DNA of 6,225 nucleotides. Source: Ectothiorhodospiraceae bacterium (GTDB lineage Bacteria; Pseudomonadota; Gammaproteobacteria; Thiohalomonadales; Thiohalomonadaceae). The stretch covers positions 1-6,225 of the forward strand of contig SLDE01000215.1 of the NCBI GenBank assembly GCA_007125455.1, written 5' to 3'. Numbering within the stretch: the first letter of the stretch is position 1; every line of letters begins with the position of its first letter. The translations under genes were made by a program, and so were the position numbers. Positions 1 to 5,505 of this stretch are shown piece after piece. The notes beneath the pieces were generated by a model. That model was not told where the DNA came from. It worked only from the letters and a program-made list of their open reading frames with translations, and did not search any database.

Positions 1-695
1 AGCCGGTGCTCAAGGGGATCAACTTCGAGATCAAGGCGGGACAGAGTGTCGCCTTTGTGGGGCGCTCCGGCAGTGGCAAGTCCACCCTGGTGGGCCTGCT
101 GCCACGCTTTTATGACATTCAGCAGGGGGCGATCCTGATCGATGGCCACGATATCCGCGATCTGGAGCTGCTTTGCCTGCGTGATCAGATCGCCCTGGTC
201 AGTCAGCACATCACCCTGTTTAACGATACTATCGCCAATAATATCGCCTATGGGCGCCTGGAGGGGGCCAGCCGCGAGGCGATTGTTGCCGCCGCCGAGG
301 CGGCCCATGCGATGGAGTTTATCCGCCAGTTGCCCGAGGGCTTGGATACCATGGTCGGGGAGAATGGGGTATTGCTCTCCGGCGGACAACGCCAGCGCCT
401 GGCCATTGCCCGTGCAATCCTCAAGGACTCGCCGATCCTGATCCTGGATGAGGCCACCTCGGCGCTGGATACCGAGTCCGAGCGCCATATCCAGGCGGCC
501 CTGGAGATCCTGATGCAAAACCGCACCACCTTGGTGATCGCCCACCGCCTCTCCACCATCGAACGGGTGGATTGTATTATGGTGATGGAGCAGGGGCAGA
601 TCATCGAGACCGGTCGCCATGAGGAACTGCTGGTGAACAATGGGCATTACGCCAACCTCTACCGGCTGCAGTTTCAGGACCATGAACCTGCCTGA
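1..695 (+). CDS. msbA: Lipid A export ATP-binding/permease protein MsbA, C-terminal part (5' end outside window)
   Basis: MsbA is the inner-membrane ABC exporter that flips lipid A-core from the cytoplasmic to the periplasmic leaflet. Only the nucleotide-binding domain is visible, about 230 residues of a protein usually near 580; the first whole codon is at base 3. Counting from the Val codon at base 6, I see Walker A GRSGSGKST at residues 19-27, the Q-loop glutamine in LVSQ (67), the ABC signature LSGGQ (124-128), Walker B ILILD followed by catalytic Glu (144-149), the D-loop SALD, and the switch histidine in IAHRLST (180). The stretch LFNDTIANNIAYG and the GENGVLLSGGQRQR run are close to E. 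coli MsbA, and lpxK directly downstream supports MsbA over other exporters. The GTG at base 6 is not a real start because the reading frame continues into the left edge. The last 14 bases overlap lpxK. All catalytic motifs are intact. Confidence 0.95.
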   Translation, partial: PVLKGINFEIKAGQSVAFVGRSGSGKSTLVGLLPRFYDIQQGAILIDGHDIRDLELLCLRDQIALVSQHITLFNDTIANNIAYGRLEGASREAIVAAAEAAHAMEFIRQLPEGLDTMVGENGVLLSGGQRQRLAIARAILKDSPILILDEATSALDTESERHIQAALEILMQNRTTLVIAHRLSTIERVDCIMVMEQGQIIETGRHEELLVNNGHYANLYRLQFQDHEPA

Positions 696-1659
696 ACACT
701 GGTATCGGCGCAGCCTCTGGTTGTGGCTGCTCGCGCCGCTGGCCTTGCTGTTCTGCCTGTTGGTCTGGCTGCGCCGCCAGCTCTATCGGCGCGGCTGGCT
801 TGCCAGCGAGGCGGTGGATGTGCCGGTGATCGTGGTGGGCAATATTAGCGTGGGCGGCACCGGCAAGACCCCCCTGGTGCTGTGGTTGGCGGATTTTTTA
901 CGTCGCCAGGGCTATCGTCCCGGCCTGATCAGCCGCGGTTATGGCGGCCAGTCCGAACAATGGCCGCTGGCGCTTGATAGCGATGCCGACCCCAAGGTGG
1001 TGGGAGACGAGGCGCTGTTGTTGGCCCGGCGCAGCGGCTGCCCGATGGTGGTGGGGCCGGATCGGGTTGCCGCCGCGCGGCTGCTGCGCGAGCGGCACGA
1101 TGTGGATGTGATCCTCAGCGACGATGGCCTGCAGCATTATCGCCTGCAACGCCAGATCGAGATCGCGGTGTTGGATGGAGCGCGTCGACTGGGCAACCGC
1201 CTCTGTCTGCCCGCCGGGCCGCTGCGTGAGCCCCCCTCACGTCTTCGCAGCGTCGACCTGGTGGTGGTGAATGGCGAGCCCAGTGCCTGCGGCGAGTGGG
1301 CGATGTCCCTGCGGCCAGTGGCGCTGAACTCCCTGGTCGGTGAGCCTACGCGGGCGTTGGCAACATTGTCTGGTCTGCGGGTGCATGGGGTGGCGGGGAT
1401 CGGCCATCCCCAGCGCTTCTTCGCCACGCTGCGCCAGGCCGGTTGCGAGGTGGTAGAGCACCCCTACACCGATCACCACCCATACCGTGCCGGTGAGCTG
1501 GATTTTGGCGATGATCTGCCGGTGCTGATGACCGAGAAGGATGCGGTAAAATACACAAGCTATGCCGACCGGCGCCATTGGTATCTACCCGTGGTGGCCG
1601 AACTACCCGATGCCTTCGGCCAGGCAGTACTGGCCAAACTGGAGAGTAACAATGGATAG
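682..1659 (+). CDS. lpxK: Tetraacyldisaccharide 4'-kinase LpxK
   Basis: LpxK phosphorylates the 4' position of the tetraacyldisaccharide-1-phosphate precursor to give lipid IVA, working at the cytoplasmic face of the inner membrane. The 325-residue product matches the usual length (about 328 in E. coli). A hydrophobic, Trp/Leu-rich N-terminal helix (about residues 11-29) followed by arginines fits the family's membrane anchor. The P-loop GNISVGGTGKTP covers residues 53-64, SRGYGG 84-89, the GDE motif 108-110, DDGLQHYRL 147-155, AGIGHPQRFF 238-247, and TEKDAVK 284-290. I chose the ATG at 682 because it starts just before the membrane helix, as in homologues. An in-frame ATG at 640 would add 14 unconserved residues and has no visible ribosome binding site. 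AGGA lies only 2 bases before 682, so translation is probably coupled to msbA, whose last 14 bases overlap. The 3' end overlaps the next gene by 8 bases. Confidence 0.96.
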   Translation: MNLPEHWYRRSLWLWLLAPLALLFCLLVWLRRQLYRRGWLASEAVDVPVIVVGNISVGGTGKTPLVLWLADFLRRQGYRPGLISRGYGGQSEQWPLALDSDADPKVVGDEALLLARRSGCPMVVGPDRVAAARLLRERHDVDVILSDDGLQHYRLQRQIEIAVLDGARRLGNRLCLPAGPLREPPSRLRSVDLVVVNGEPSACGEWAMSLRPVALNSLVGEPTRALATLSGLRVHGVAGIGHPQRFFATLRQAGCEVVEHPYTDHHPYRAGELDFGDDLPVLMTEKDAVKYTSYADRRHWYLPVVAELPDAFGQAVLAKLESNNG

Positions 1660-1834
1660 AAAACTGTTGGAGATCCTGGTCTGCCCGATCTGCAAGGGGC
1701 CGCTACACTACGACAAGGCGAGGCAGGAGCTGATCTGTCGCGCCGATCGCCTGGCCTACCCGATCCGCGACGACATCCCGGTGATGCTGGAGGAGGAGGC
1801 CCGTTCGCTCTCGGCAGAAGAGCTGGAGGGGTGA
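1652..1834 (+). CDS. ycaR: Trm112-like protein, YcaR / UPF0434 family
   Basis: The 60-residue product has exactly the length of E. coli YcaR and shares its pattern: LLEI near the start, CPICKGPL at 11-18, QELIC ending at Cys29, LAYPIRDDIPVML at 34-46, and an acidic Glu-rich end. The family is a small zinc-ribbon-like fold related to Trm112, the eukaryotic methyltransferase activator; its bacterial role is not firmly established. Cys11, Cys14 and Cys29 remain, while the fourth position of a classical four-cysteine site is Asp32. The E. coli protein, as I recall it, also lacks the fourth cysteine, so this is not decay. The ATG at 1652 lies inside lpxK (8-base overlap) and has a good Shine-Dalgarno GGAGAG at 1641-1646, 5 bases upstream. 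It sits between lpxK and kdsB as in many gammaproteobacteria. Its stop overlaps the kdsB start in a GTGA. Confidence 0.93.
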   Translation: MDRKLLEILVCPICKGPLHYDKARQELICRADRLAYPIRDDIPVMLEEEARSLSAEELEG

Positions 1835-2589
1835 GCTTTCACGTCGTCATTCCGGCGCGTTTTTCCTCTACCCGTCTGCCGGGTAAGCCCCTGTTGCCCA
1901 TTGCCGGTCAGCCGATGATCCAGCACGTTTGGCAGCGGGCAATGGAAAGCGGGGCCAGCAGCGTCTGTGTGGCCACCGATGATCAGCGCATCGCCGAGGC
2001 GGTGGCCGAGTTTGGTGGCCAGGTGGTGATGACCCACCCCGACCACGAGAGCGGCAGTGAACGCCTTGCCGAGGCCTGTGCGCAGTTGGGACTGGTCGGC
2101 GACGAGGTGGTGGTGAACCTGCAGGGGGATGAACCACTGATGCCCCCGGCACTGCTCAGTCAGGTAGCCCAGGCACTGGAGGCGGCGGAAGGGGCCGATA
2201 TGGCCACCCTGTGCACCCGCATCCATACCGCCGCCGAGCTGTTTGATCCGCATGTGGTGAAGGTGGTGATGGACGCCAATGGCAGGGCGCTCTACTTTAG
2301 CCGCGCAGCGATCCCCTGGGATCGTGATGCCTTTGCGATTAATACCGAGCAGTTACCCGCCGATGCGGTGCATTTTCGTCATCTGGGCCTGTACGCCTAC
2401 CGGGCCGGTTTCCTTAAGCGCTATCTGAGCATGGCGGCCTGCGCTCTGGAGCGCACAGAGTCACTGGAACAGTTGCGAGTACTTTGGCACGGTGGGGTGA
2501 TCCAGGTCGCCGAGGCGGATAGCATCCCTGGCCATGGGGTTGATACCGCCGAGGATCTGGCGCGTGTGCGGGAGAGTTTTAACCAGTAA
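1831..2589 (+). CDS. kdsB: 3-deoxy-manno-octulosonate cytidylyltransferase (CMP-Kdo synthetase)
   Basis: KdsB joins CTP and Kdo to make CMP-Kdo, the activated sugar used to add Kdo to lipid IVA; it is cytosolic. The product has 252 residues (248 in E. coli). Visible family motifs are the N-terminal nucleotide-binding segment IPARFSSTRLPGKPL (7-21), SGSERLAEA (74-82), NLQGDEPLMP with the metal-binding Asp100 (96-105), ALYFSRAAIPWDRD (153-166), HLGLYAYRAGF (184-194), LEQLRVLW (212-219), and GVDTAEDL with Asp238 (236-243). The start is GTG at 1831: homologues begin MSF, and no upstream start is possible without running into the preceding gene. GGAGGG at 1825-1830 directly abuts the GTG, too close for a normal ribosome binding site, so reinitiation at the 4-base GTGA overlap with ycaR is likely. 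The 3' end overlaps the converging minus-strand gene by 11 bases. Confidence 0.97.
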   Translation: MSFHVVIPARFSSTRLPGKPLLPIAGQPMIQHVWQRAMESGASSVCVATDDQRIAEAVAEFGGQVVMTHPDHESGSERLAEACAQLGLVGDEVVVNLQGDEPLMPPALLSQVAQALEAAEGADMATLCTRIHTAAELFDPHVVKVVMDANGRALYFSRAAIPWDRDAFAINTEQLPADAVHFRHLGLYAYRAGFLKRYLSMAACALERTESLEQLRVLWHGGVIQVAEADSIPGHGVDTAEDLARVRESFNQ

Positions 2590-2854
2590 AGCCCAACTCC
2601 AGCTCCGCCAGCAGCGGGTTCAGGTTTCCCGGTTGTTCTGGATCGAATACCGGCAACAACACCGTGTTATCAGCCCGCCTTCCCGGCTCGCCGTACTGGC
2701 CTTCCTGCATGGTCTGGGTGGCATTTTCCAGATGCAGCACCAGGGCCTGCTCCTGCTCCAGAAACTCGATGACGCGACCATTGCGCCCGTGGTAGCAGAC
2801 CGTGCGACCGAGCAGGGTGCGCAATTGCTGCTGTTGTGTGACGGAGAGTGTCAT
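2579..2854 (-). CDS. Small conserved-looking protein of unknown function (91 residues)
   Basis: I do not recognise this protein. The N-terminal two thirds reads like a small beta-rich domain: LLGRTVCYHGRNGRVIEFL followed by ALVLHLE has the alternating hydrophobic pattern and conserved-looking Gly-Arg turns of an SH3- or Sm-like barrel. The middle holds GQYGEPGRRADNTVLLPVFD, and the end is Leu/Glu-rich (LNPLLAELELGF). There is no signal peptide or membrane helix, so it is probably cytoplasmic; the single cysteine is at residue 19. Support for a real gene: it fills the gap between kdsB and the next plus-strand gene, begins with ATG, has AAGG at 2862-2865 seven bases upstream, and has a plausible protein composition. 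The overlapping plus-strand frame (2534-2926) is Gln/Leu-rich, unstructured, and shares no domain with anything I know. It converges on kdsB with an 11-base overlap. The barrel idea is inference from sequence pattern only. Confidence 0.75.
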   Translation of the reverse strand: MTLSVTQQQQLRTLLGRTVCYHGRNGRVIEFLEQEQALVLHLENATQTMQEGQYGEPGRRADNTVLLPVFDPEQPGNLNPLLAELELGFTG

Positions 2855-2922
2855 GGCAATACCTTAATGGTTTACAATGATATTAGGTGCAATTCGGCAC
2901 AATACAAGCGTGGAGCCCCGGT
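2855..2922. promoter_or_regulatory. Divergent AT-richer intergenic region, likely holding promoters for both flanking genes
   Basis: These 68 bases separate two divergently transcribed genes, so promoters in both directions should lie here or slightly inside the genes. The left half is clearly AT-richer than the surroundings. On the plus strand TTTACA (2871-2876) resembles a -35 box, but no good -10 follows at normal spacing. On the minus strand TTGTAT and TAATAT stand 16 bases apart, a weak match. A short inverted repeat, GTGC...GCAC at 2887-2900, could be an operator half-site pair or chance. No promoter is assigned with confidence. Confidence 0.3.
2912..2915 (+). promoter_or_regulatory. 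Ribosome binding site that decides the start of the small exported protein gene
   Basis: GGAG stands 7 bases before the ATG at 2923. The alternative in-frame GTG at 2887 has no comparable purine run in front and would put 12 polar residues before the hydrophobic signal segment. The ATG at 2923 gives a classical Met-Lys signal peptide start, so spacing and protein logic agree. Confidence 0.6.
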
Positions 2923-3183
2923 ATGAAAGCAGGCGTACTACTCGCCACGACCCTGATCCTGATGCTCGCTGTTGGCCCTCTTCAGGGGCAGGGCGTATGG
3001 CCGGAGCTCAGAGAAGGGGCCAGGGAGCTTCGTGATGGTGTGCGCGAAGGCGGGCGCACTGTCAAGGACGGGGTAAAGCATGGGGCGAAGGAGGGTGGTC
3101 GTGCCGTGGTTACGACGGTGCGCCCTAGCGGTCGCGCGGTGCGCGACAGTGCCCGCGGGCTGCGCAACGAAGTTCGCGACTAG
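2923..3183 (+). CDS. Small predicted exported protein with charged, glycine-rich repeats (86 residues)
   Basis: I do not recognise a family. Residues 1-24 form a short signal peptide or membrane anchor: Met-Lys, then a hydrophobic core VLLATTLILMLAV, then small and polar residues (GPLQGQG). No clean Ala-X-Ala site is seen, so cleavage is uncertain, and there is no lipobox cysteine. The remaining 62 residues are repetitive and very charged (15 Arg/Lys, 10 Asp/Glu by my count): ELREGAR (28-34) is followed directly by ELRDGVR (35-41), then EGGRTVKDGVKHGAKEGGRAV (42-62 in all) and GRAVRDSARG (70-79). The spacing is near seven residues, with branched hydrophobics recurring, which could give an amphipathic helix resembling LEA-like or apolipoprotein-like sequences, although many glycines argue for flexibility. 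It contains no cysteine. Only 5 bases separate it from the antiporter gene, which suggests co-translation. Its location would be the periplasm or the periplasmic face of the membrane. Function unknown. Confidence 0.7.
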   Translation: MKAGVLLATTLILMLAVGPLQGQGVWPELREGARELRDGVREGGRTVKDGVKHGAKEGGRAVVTTVRPSGRAVRDSARGLRNEVRD

Positions 3184-3188
3184 CCAGA

Positions 3189-4904
3189 ATGGATGTCGTC
3201 AACCAATTCATCCTGGTCGCCTCCGGCTTGCTGTTGCTGAGCATCCTGGCGAGTGTGCTCTCGGCTCGGGTCGGGATGCCGCTGCTGTTGGTCTTTTTGA
3301 CCATCGGGATGCTGCTCGGCAGCGACGGGGTGGGGGGGATCGTCCTGGCCGATATCTCCACTGCCTATTTGGTGGGCAGTGTCGCCTTAGCGGTGATCCT
3401 CTTTGATGGCGGGATGCGCACTAAAATCGCCAACTTCCGCGTCGGCCTCAAACCGGCATTGAGTCTGGCTACCCTGGGAGTATTGCTCACCGCCGGGATC
3501 ACCGGCATGTTCGCCGCCTGGATACTGGGATTGAGTTGGCTGGAAGGGTTGCTGATCGGTGCCATCGTTGGTTCCACCGATGCGGCGGCGGTCTTTGGTC
3601 TACTCCACTCCAAGGGGCTGGAGCTAAAACAACGTGTCGGCGCGACACTGGAGATCGAGTCAGGCAGCAACGATCCCATGGCGGTCTTTCTTACCATCGT
3701 GCTGGTAGAGGCCCTGGTTGCCGGACAGCAATGGCTGGGCTGGGACACGATCTGGATCTTCGTTCAACAGATGGGGCTGGGGGCTGCCTTCGGCCTGTTG
3801 GGCGGGATCATGCTTGGGGTGATCATTAATCGGGTGCAGCTCAGTGCCGGGCTCTATCCACTGGTTGCCCTCTCCGGTGGTGTCACCGTCTTCGCCGCTG
3901 CCTCGGTGCTGGGTGGCAGCGGCTTCCTCGCCGCCTATCTGGCCGGCATTGTCTTGGCCAATCGCCCGCTGCAATCAGGGCAGAACATTCTGCGCTTTCA
4001 TGATGGGATGGCCTGGTTGGCGCAGATCTCCATGTTCCTGGTACTGGGGTTGTTTGCCCATCCGGCGCAGCTGCTGGAGATCGCCCTGCCAGCACTGCTG
4101 ATCGCTGCCGTGCTGATGTTGGTGGCACGGCCCCTGTCGGTGTGGCTCAGTCTGCTGCCGTTCCGCTTTCCGCGTGAGGAGCAGTTGTTTGTCTCCTGGG
4201 TGGGGCTGCGCGGCGCGGTACCCATCGTACTGGCCCTGTTTCCGCTGATGGCCGGGCTGGACAATGCGATGATCTTCTTTAATGTGGCCTTCTTCGTGGT
4301 GCTGGTTTCCTTGATCCTGCAAGGCTGGACCGTGGCCCCGCTGGCCAAGCGCTTGCGTCTTGATATGCCCTCCGGTAGCGAGGTTATTCAGCGCGTGGAG
4401 TTGGATGTTCCTGGGCAACTGGGGCGGGAGTTGGTGGGTTACCGTCTGGATCTCGATAGCCCGGCCTTGCTTGCCGGGTTGCCCAAGCTGCCCGGTGAGG
4501 TGAATTACGCGGCGGTATTGCGCGGTGGTAAGGCACTAGATCCCTGTCAACTCGACAAGCTTCAGGGGGGGGACTATGTCTACCTGCTGGCCTGTCGCGA
4601 AAACCTCGGTGCCCTGGACAAGATCTTTGCTGCCAATGCCGAGACCGAGCGCCAGGCCGAGCGACAGTTCTTCGGTGAATTTGTGATCAATGGTGATGCC
4701 AGACTGGCCGATGTGGCGATGGCCTATGGCTTTGTTCTACCAGCGGAGATCACCTCGGAGCTATCGATCCAGGAGATCTTCGCACAGCGCTTTTCCCGAC
4801 GACAGGTGGTGGGGGATCGTATCGATTTGAACACGGTGGTGTTGGTGGTGCGTGAAATCGAAGGCGATCAGGTCACACGGGTGGGCCTGAAGCTCAGTCG
4901 CTAG
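3189..4904 (+). CDS. cvrA: CvrA/NhaP2-type K+(Na+)/H+ antiporter (CPA1 family) with C-terminal cytoplasmic regulatory domains
   Basis: This inner-membrane antiporter exchanges cytoplasmic cations, probably K+, for protons, and belongs to the CPA1/NhaP2 group. The product is 571 residues, near the family's usual 570-580. The first 390 or so residues carry about a dozen hydrophobic segments. Family landmarks: FDGGMRT (72-78), EGLLIGAIVGSTDAAAVF (119-136) with Asp131, EIESGSNDPMAVFLT (155-169) holding the ion-binding Asn161-Asp162 pair, AWLAQISMFLVLGL (275-288), and SWVGLRGAVPIVLA (336-349) with Arg340. About 395-480 resembles a TrkA-C/RCK_C domain and 490-571 a CorC/HlyC-type domain (FFGEFVINGDARLADVA), the layout of E. 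coli CvrA. Alignment from memory to CvrA is good throughout. No clear Shine-Dalgarno precedes the ATG, and the preceding gene stops 5 bases upstream, so coupling is likely. The coding sequence holds G runs of 7 (3332-3338) and 8 (4565-4572). The transported ion is inferred from the subfamily. Confidence 0.93.
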   Translation: MDVVNQFILVASGLLLLSILASVLSARVGMPLLLVFLTIGMLLGSDGVGGIVLADISTAYLVGSVALAVILFDGGMRTKIANFRVGLKPALSLATLGVLLTAGITGMFAAWILGLSWLEGLLIGAIVGSTDAAAVFGLLHSKGLELKQRVGATLEIESGSNDPMAVFLTIVLVEALVAGQQWLGWDTIWIFVQQMGLGAAFGLLGGIMLGVIINRVQLSAGLYPLVALSGGVTVFAAASVLGGSGFLAAYLAGIVLANRPLQSGQNILRFHDGMAWLAQISMFLVLGLFAHPAQLLEIALPALLIAAVLMLVARPLSVWLSLLPFRFPREEQLFVSWVGLRGAVPIVLALFPLMAGLDNAMIFFNVAFFVVLVSLILQGWTVAPLAKRLRLDMPSGSEVIQRVELDVPGQLGRELVGYRLDLDSPALLAGLPKLPGEVNYAAVLRGGKALDPCQLDKLQGGDYVYLLACRENLGALDKIFAANAETERQAERQFFGEFVINGDARLADVAMAYGFVLPAEITSELSIQEIFAQRFSRRQVVGDRIDLNTVVLVVREIEGDQVTRVGLKLSR

Positions 4905-4935
4905 TCTCTTCACCGCTTTATGTTTTATGTATCTA

Positions 4936-4980
4936 CTCGCCCCCTCTCCCCCAATGGGGGGAGGGGATAAAGGGGGCGAG
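4936..4980. repeat. REP-like imperfect palindrome (45 bases)
   Basis: A 10-base outer arm CTCGCCCCCT (4936-4945) is perfectly complementary to AGGGGGCGAG (4971-4980). A 7-base inner arm CTCCCCC (4946-4952) pairs with GGGGGAG (4957-4963) around a 4-base loop AATG. Seven unpaired bases (4964-4970) on the right side form a one-sided bulge, and alternative pairings of the G and C runs are possible. The G/C-run motif with a bulge, placed between genes, is the style of repetitive extragenic palindromes in proteobacteria. It lies 31 bases after the antiporter stop and 42 bases before the phosphatase start. No T-run follows on either strand, so it is not a standard intrinsic terminator, although it could stabilise the 3' end of the antiporter mRNA. 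Only one copy is visible, so membership of a genome-wide family is inferred. Confidence 0.7.
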
Positions 4981-5022
4981 CAGTTAGGTTTTAGTGAATG
5001 TTTTTGATAAGTGGTTGATATT

Positions 5023-5505
5023 ATGAATAAAGTGAAAGTTTTAATGGTTTGTATGGGCAATATCTGCCGTTCTCCATTGGCCCATGGCCGTTTCCAGGCA
5101 CTGGTGGAGGAGCAGGGGCTTGCTGATCGTATCCAAATCGACTCGGCGGGCACCCACGCCTACCATGTCGGAAAACAGCCCGATCCACGCTCGCAGGATG
5201 TGGCCCTGCGCAATGGTCTGGATCTGAGCAGCCAGCGGGCCCGCCACGTGAGCCCGGATGACTTCGAGCGCTTTGACTACATCATCGCCATGGATAGGGA
5301 CAACTACGCGATCCTGCAGAGCCATGCCAACGAGGGCAATCGACACAAGCTAAAGATGTTTCTCGACTATGCGCCCGGCGTACCGGAGGACGAGGTGCCC
5401 GACCCCTACTACGGTGGGCCGGATGGCTTTAATCATGTCTACCGTCTGGTGGATGCGGCCTCACAGGGGCTGCTGAAGGCGATCCGTCAGCAACACTTCA
5501 GTTGA
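5023..5505 (+). CDS. Low-molecular-weight protein tyrosine phosphatase
   Basis: The product removes phosphate from phosphotyrosine, or related small phosphoesters, using a cysteine nucleophile; it is cytosolic. The 160-residue length is typical of the family. The catalytic P-loop VCMGNICRSP (9-18) contains the CX5R motif with nucleophile Cys10 and Arg16, and the second cysteine Cys15 is also present. SAGTHAYHVG follows at 41-50, and the general-acid loop is VPDPYYGG (125-132) with Asp127. All active-site residues are intact, so an active enzyme is expected. The ATG at 5023 places the P-loop nine residues from the start, as in homologues; GTG at 5011 would add only four residues. The ribosome binding site is weak (AAGTGG at 5009-5014). 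In Pseudomonas a gene of this type directly follows kdsB; here about 2.4 kb separate them. No tyrosine kinase gene is visible nearby, so the substrate is unknown. The last 8 bases overlap the converging gene. Confidence 0.94.
   Translation: MNKVKVLMVCMGNICRSPLAHGRFQALVEEQGLADRIQIDSAGTHAYHVGKQPDPRSQDVALRNGLDLSSQRARHVSPDDFERFDYIIAMDRDNYAILQSHANEGNRHKLKMFLDYAPGVPEDEVPDPYYGGPDGFNHVYRLVDAASQGLLKAIRQQHFS

Noticed and set aside
640..681. Upstream ATG for lpxK at 640
   Set aside because: It adds 14 residues unlike any LpxK N-terminus, lies deep in msbA, and has no ribosome binding site; the ATG at 682 matches the family start.
2887..2922. GTG at 2887 as start of the small exported protein
   Set aside because: It would place 12 polar residues ahead of the signal segment and lacks a purine-rich site; ATG 2923 has GGAG at good spacing.
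2534..2926. Plus-strand open frame of 130 codons overlapping kdsB, the small minus-strand gene and the intergenic region
   Set aside because: Its Gln/Leu-rich sequence shows no domain, it overlaps three other features, and its start lies inside kdsB; it reads as the antisense shadow of the minus-strand gene.
3975..4418. Minus-strand open frame of 147 codons inside the antiporter gene
   Set aside because: Its Gln/His-rich composition is what the reverse strand of a Leu/Val-rich membrane protein gives; it is a shadow.
4936..4980. Palindrome as an intrinsic terminator for the antiporter gene
   Set aside because: No T-run follows on either strand and the stem is bulged; a REP-like element fits better.
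4761..5153. Minus-strand open frame of 130 codons across the antiporter end, palindrome and phosphatase start
   Set aside because: It spans the palindrome, which yields the meaningless Pro/Gly-rich peptide PPLSPPPIGGEG, and it overlaps two well-supported genes.
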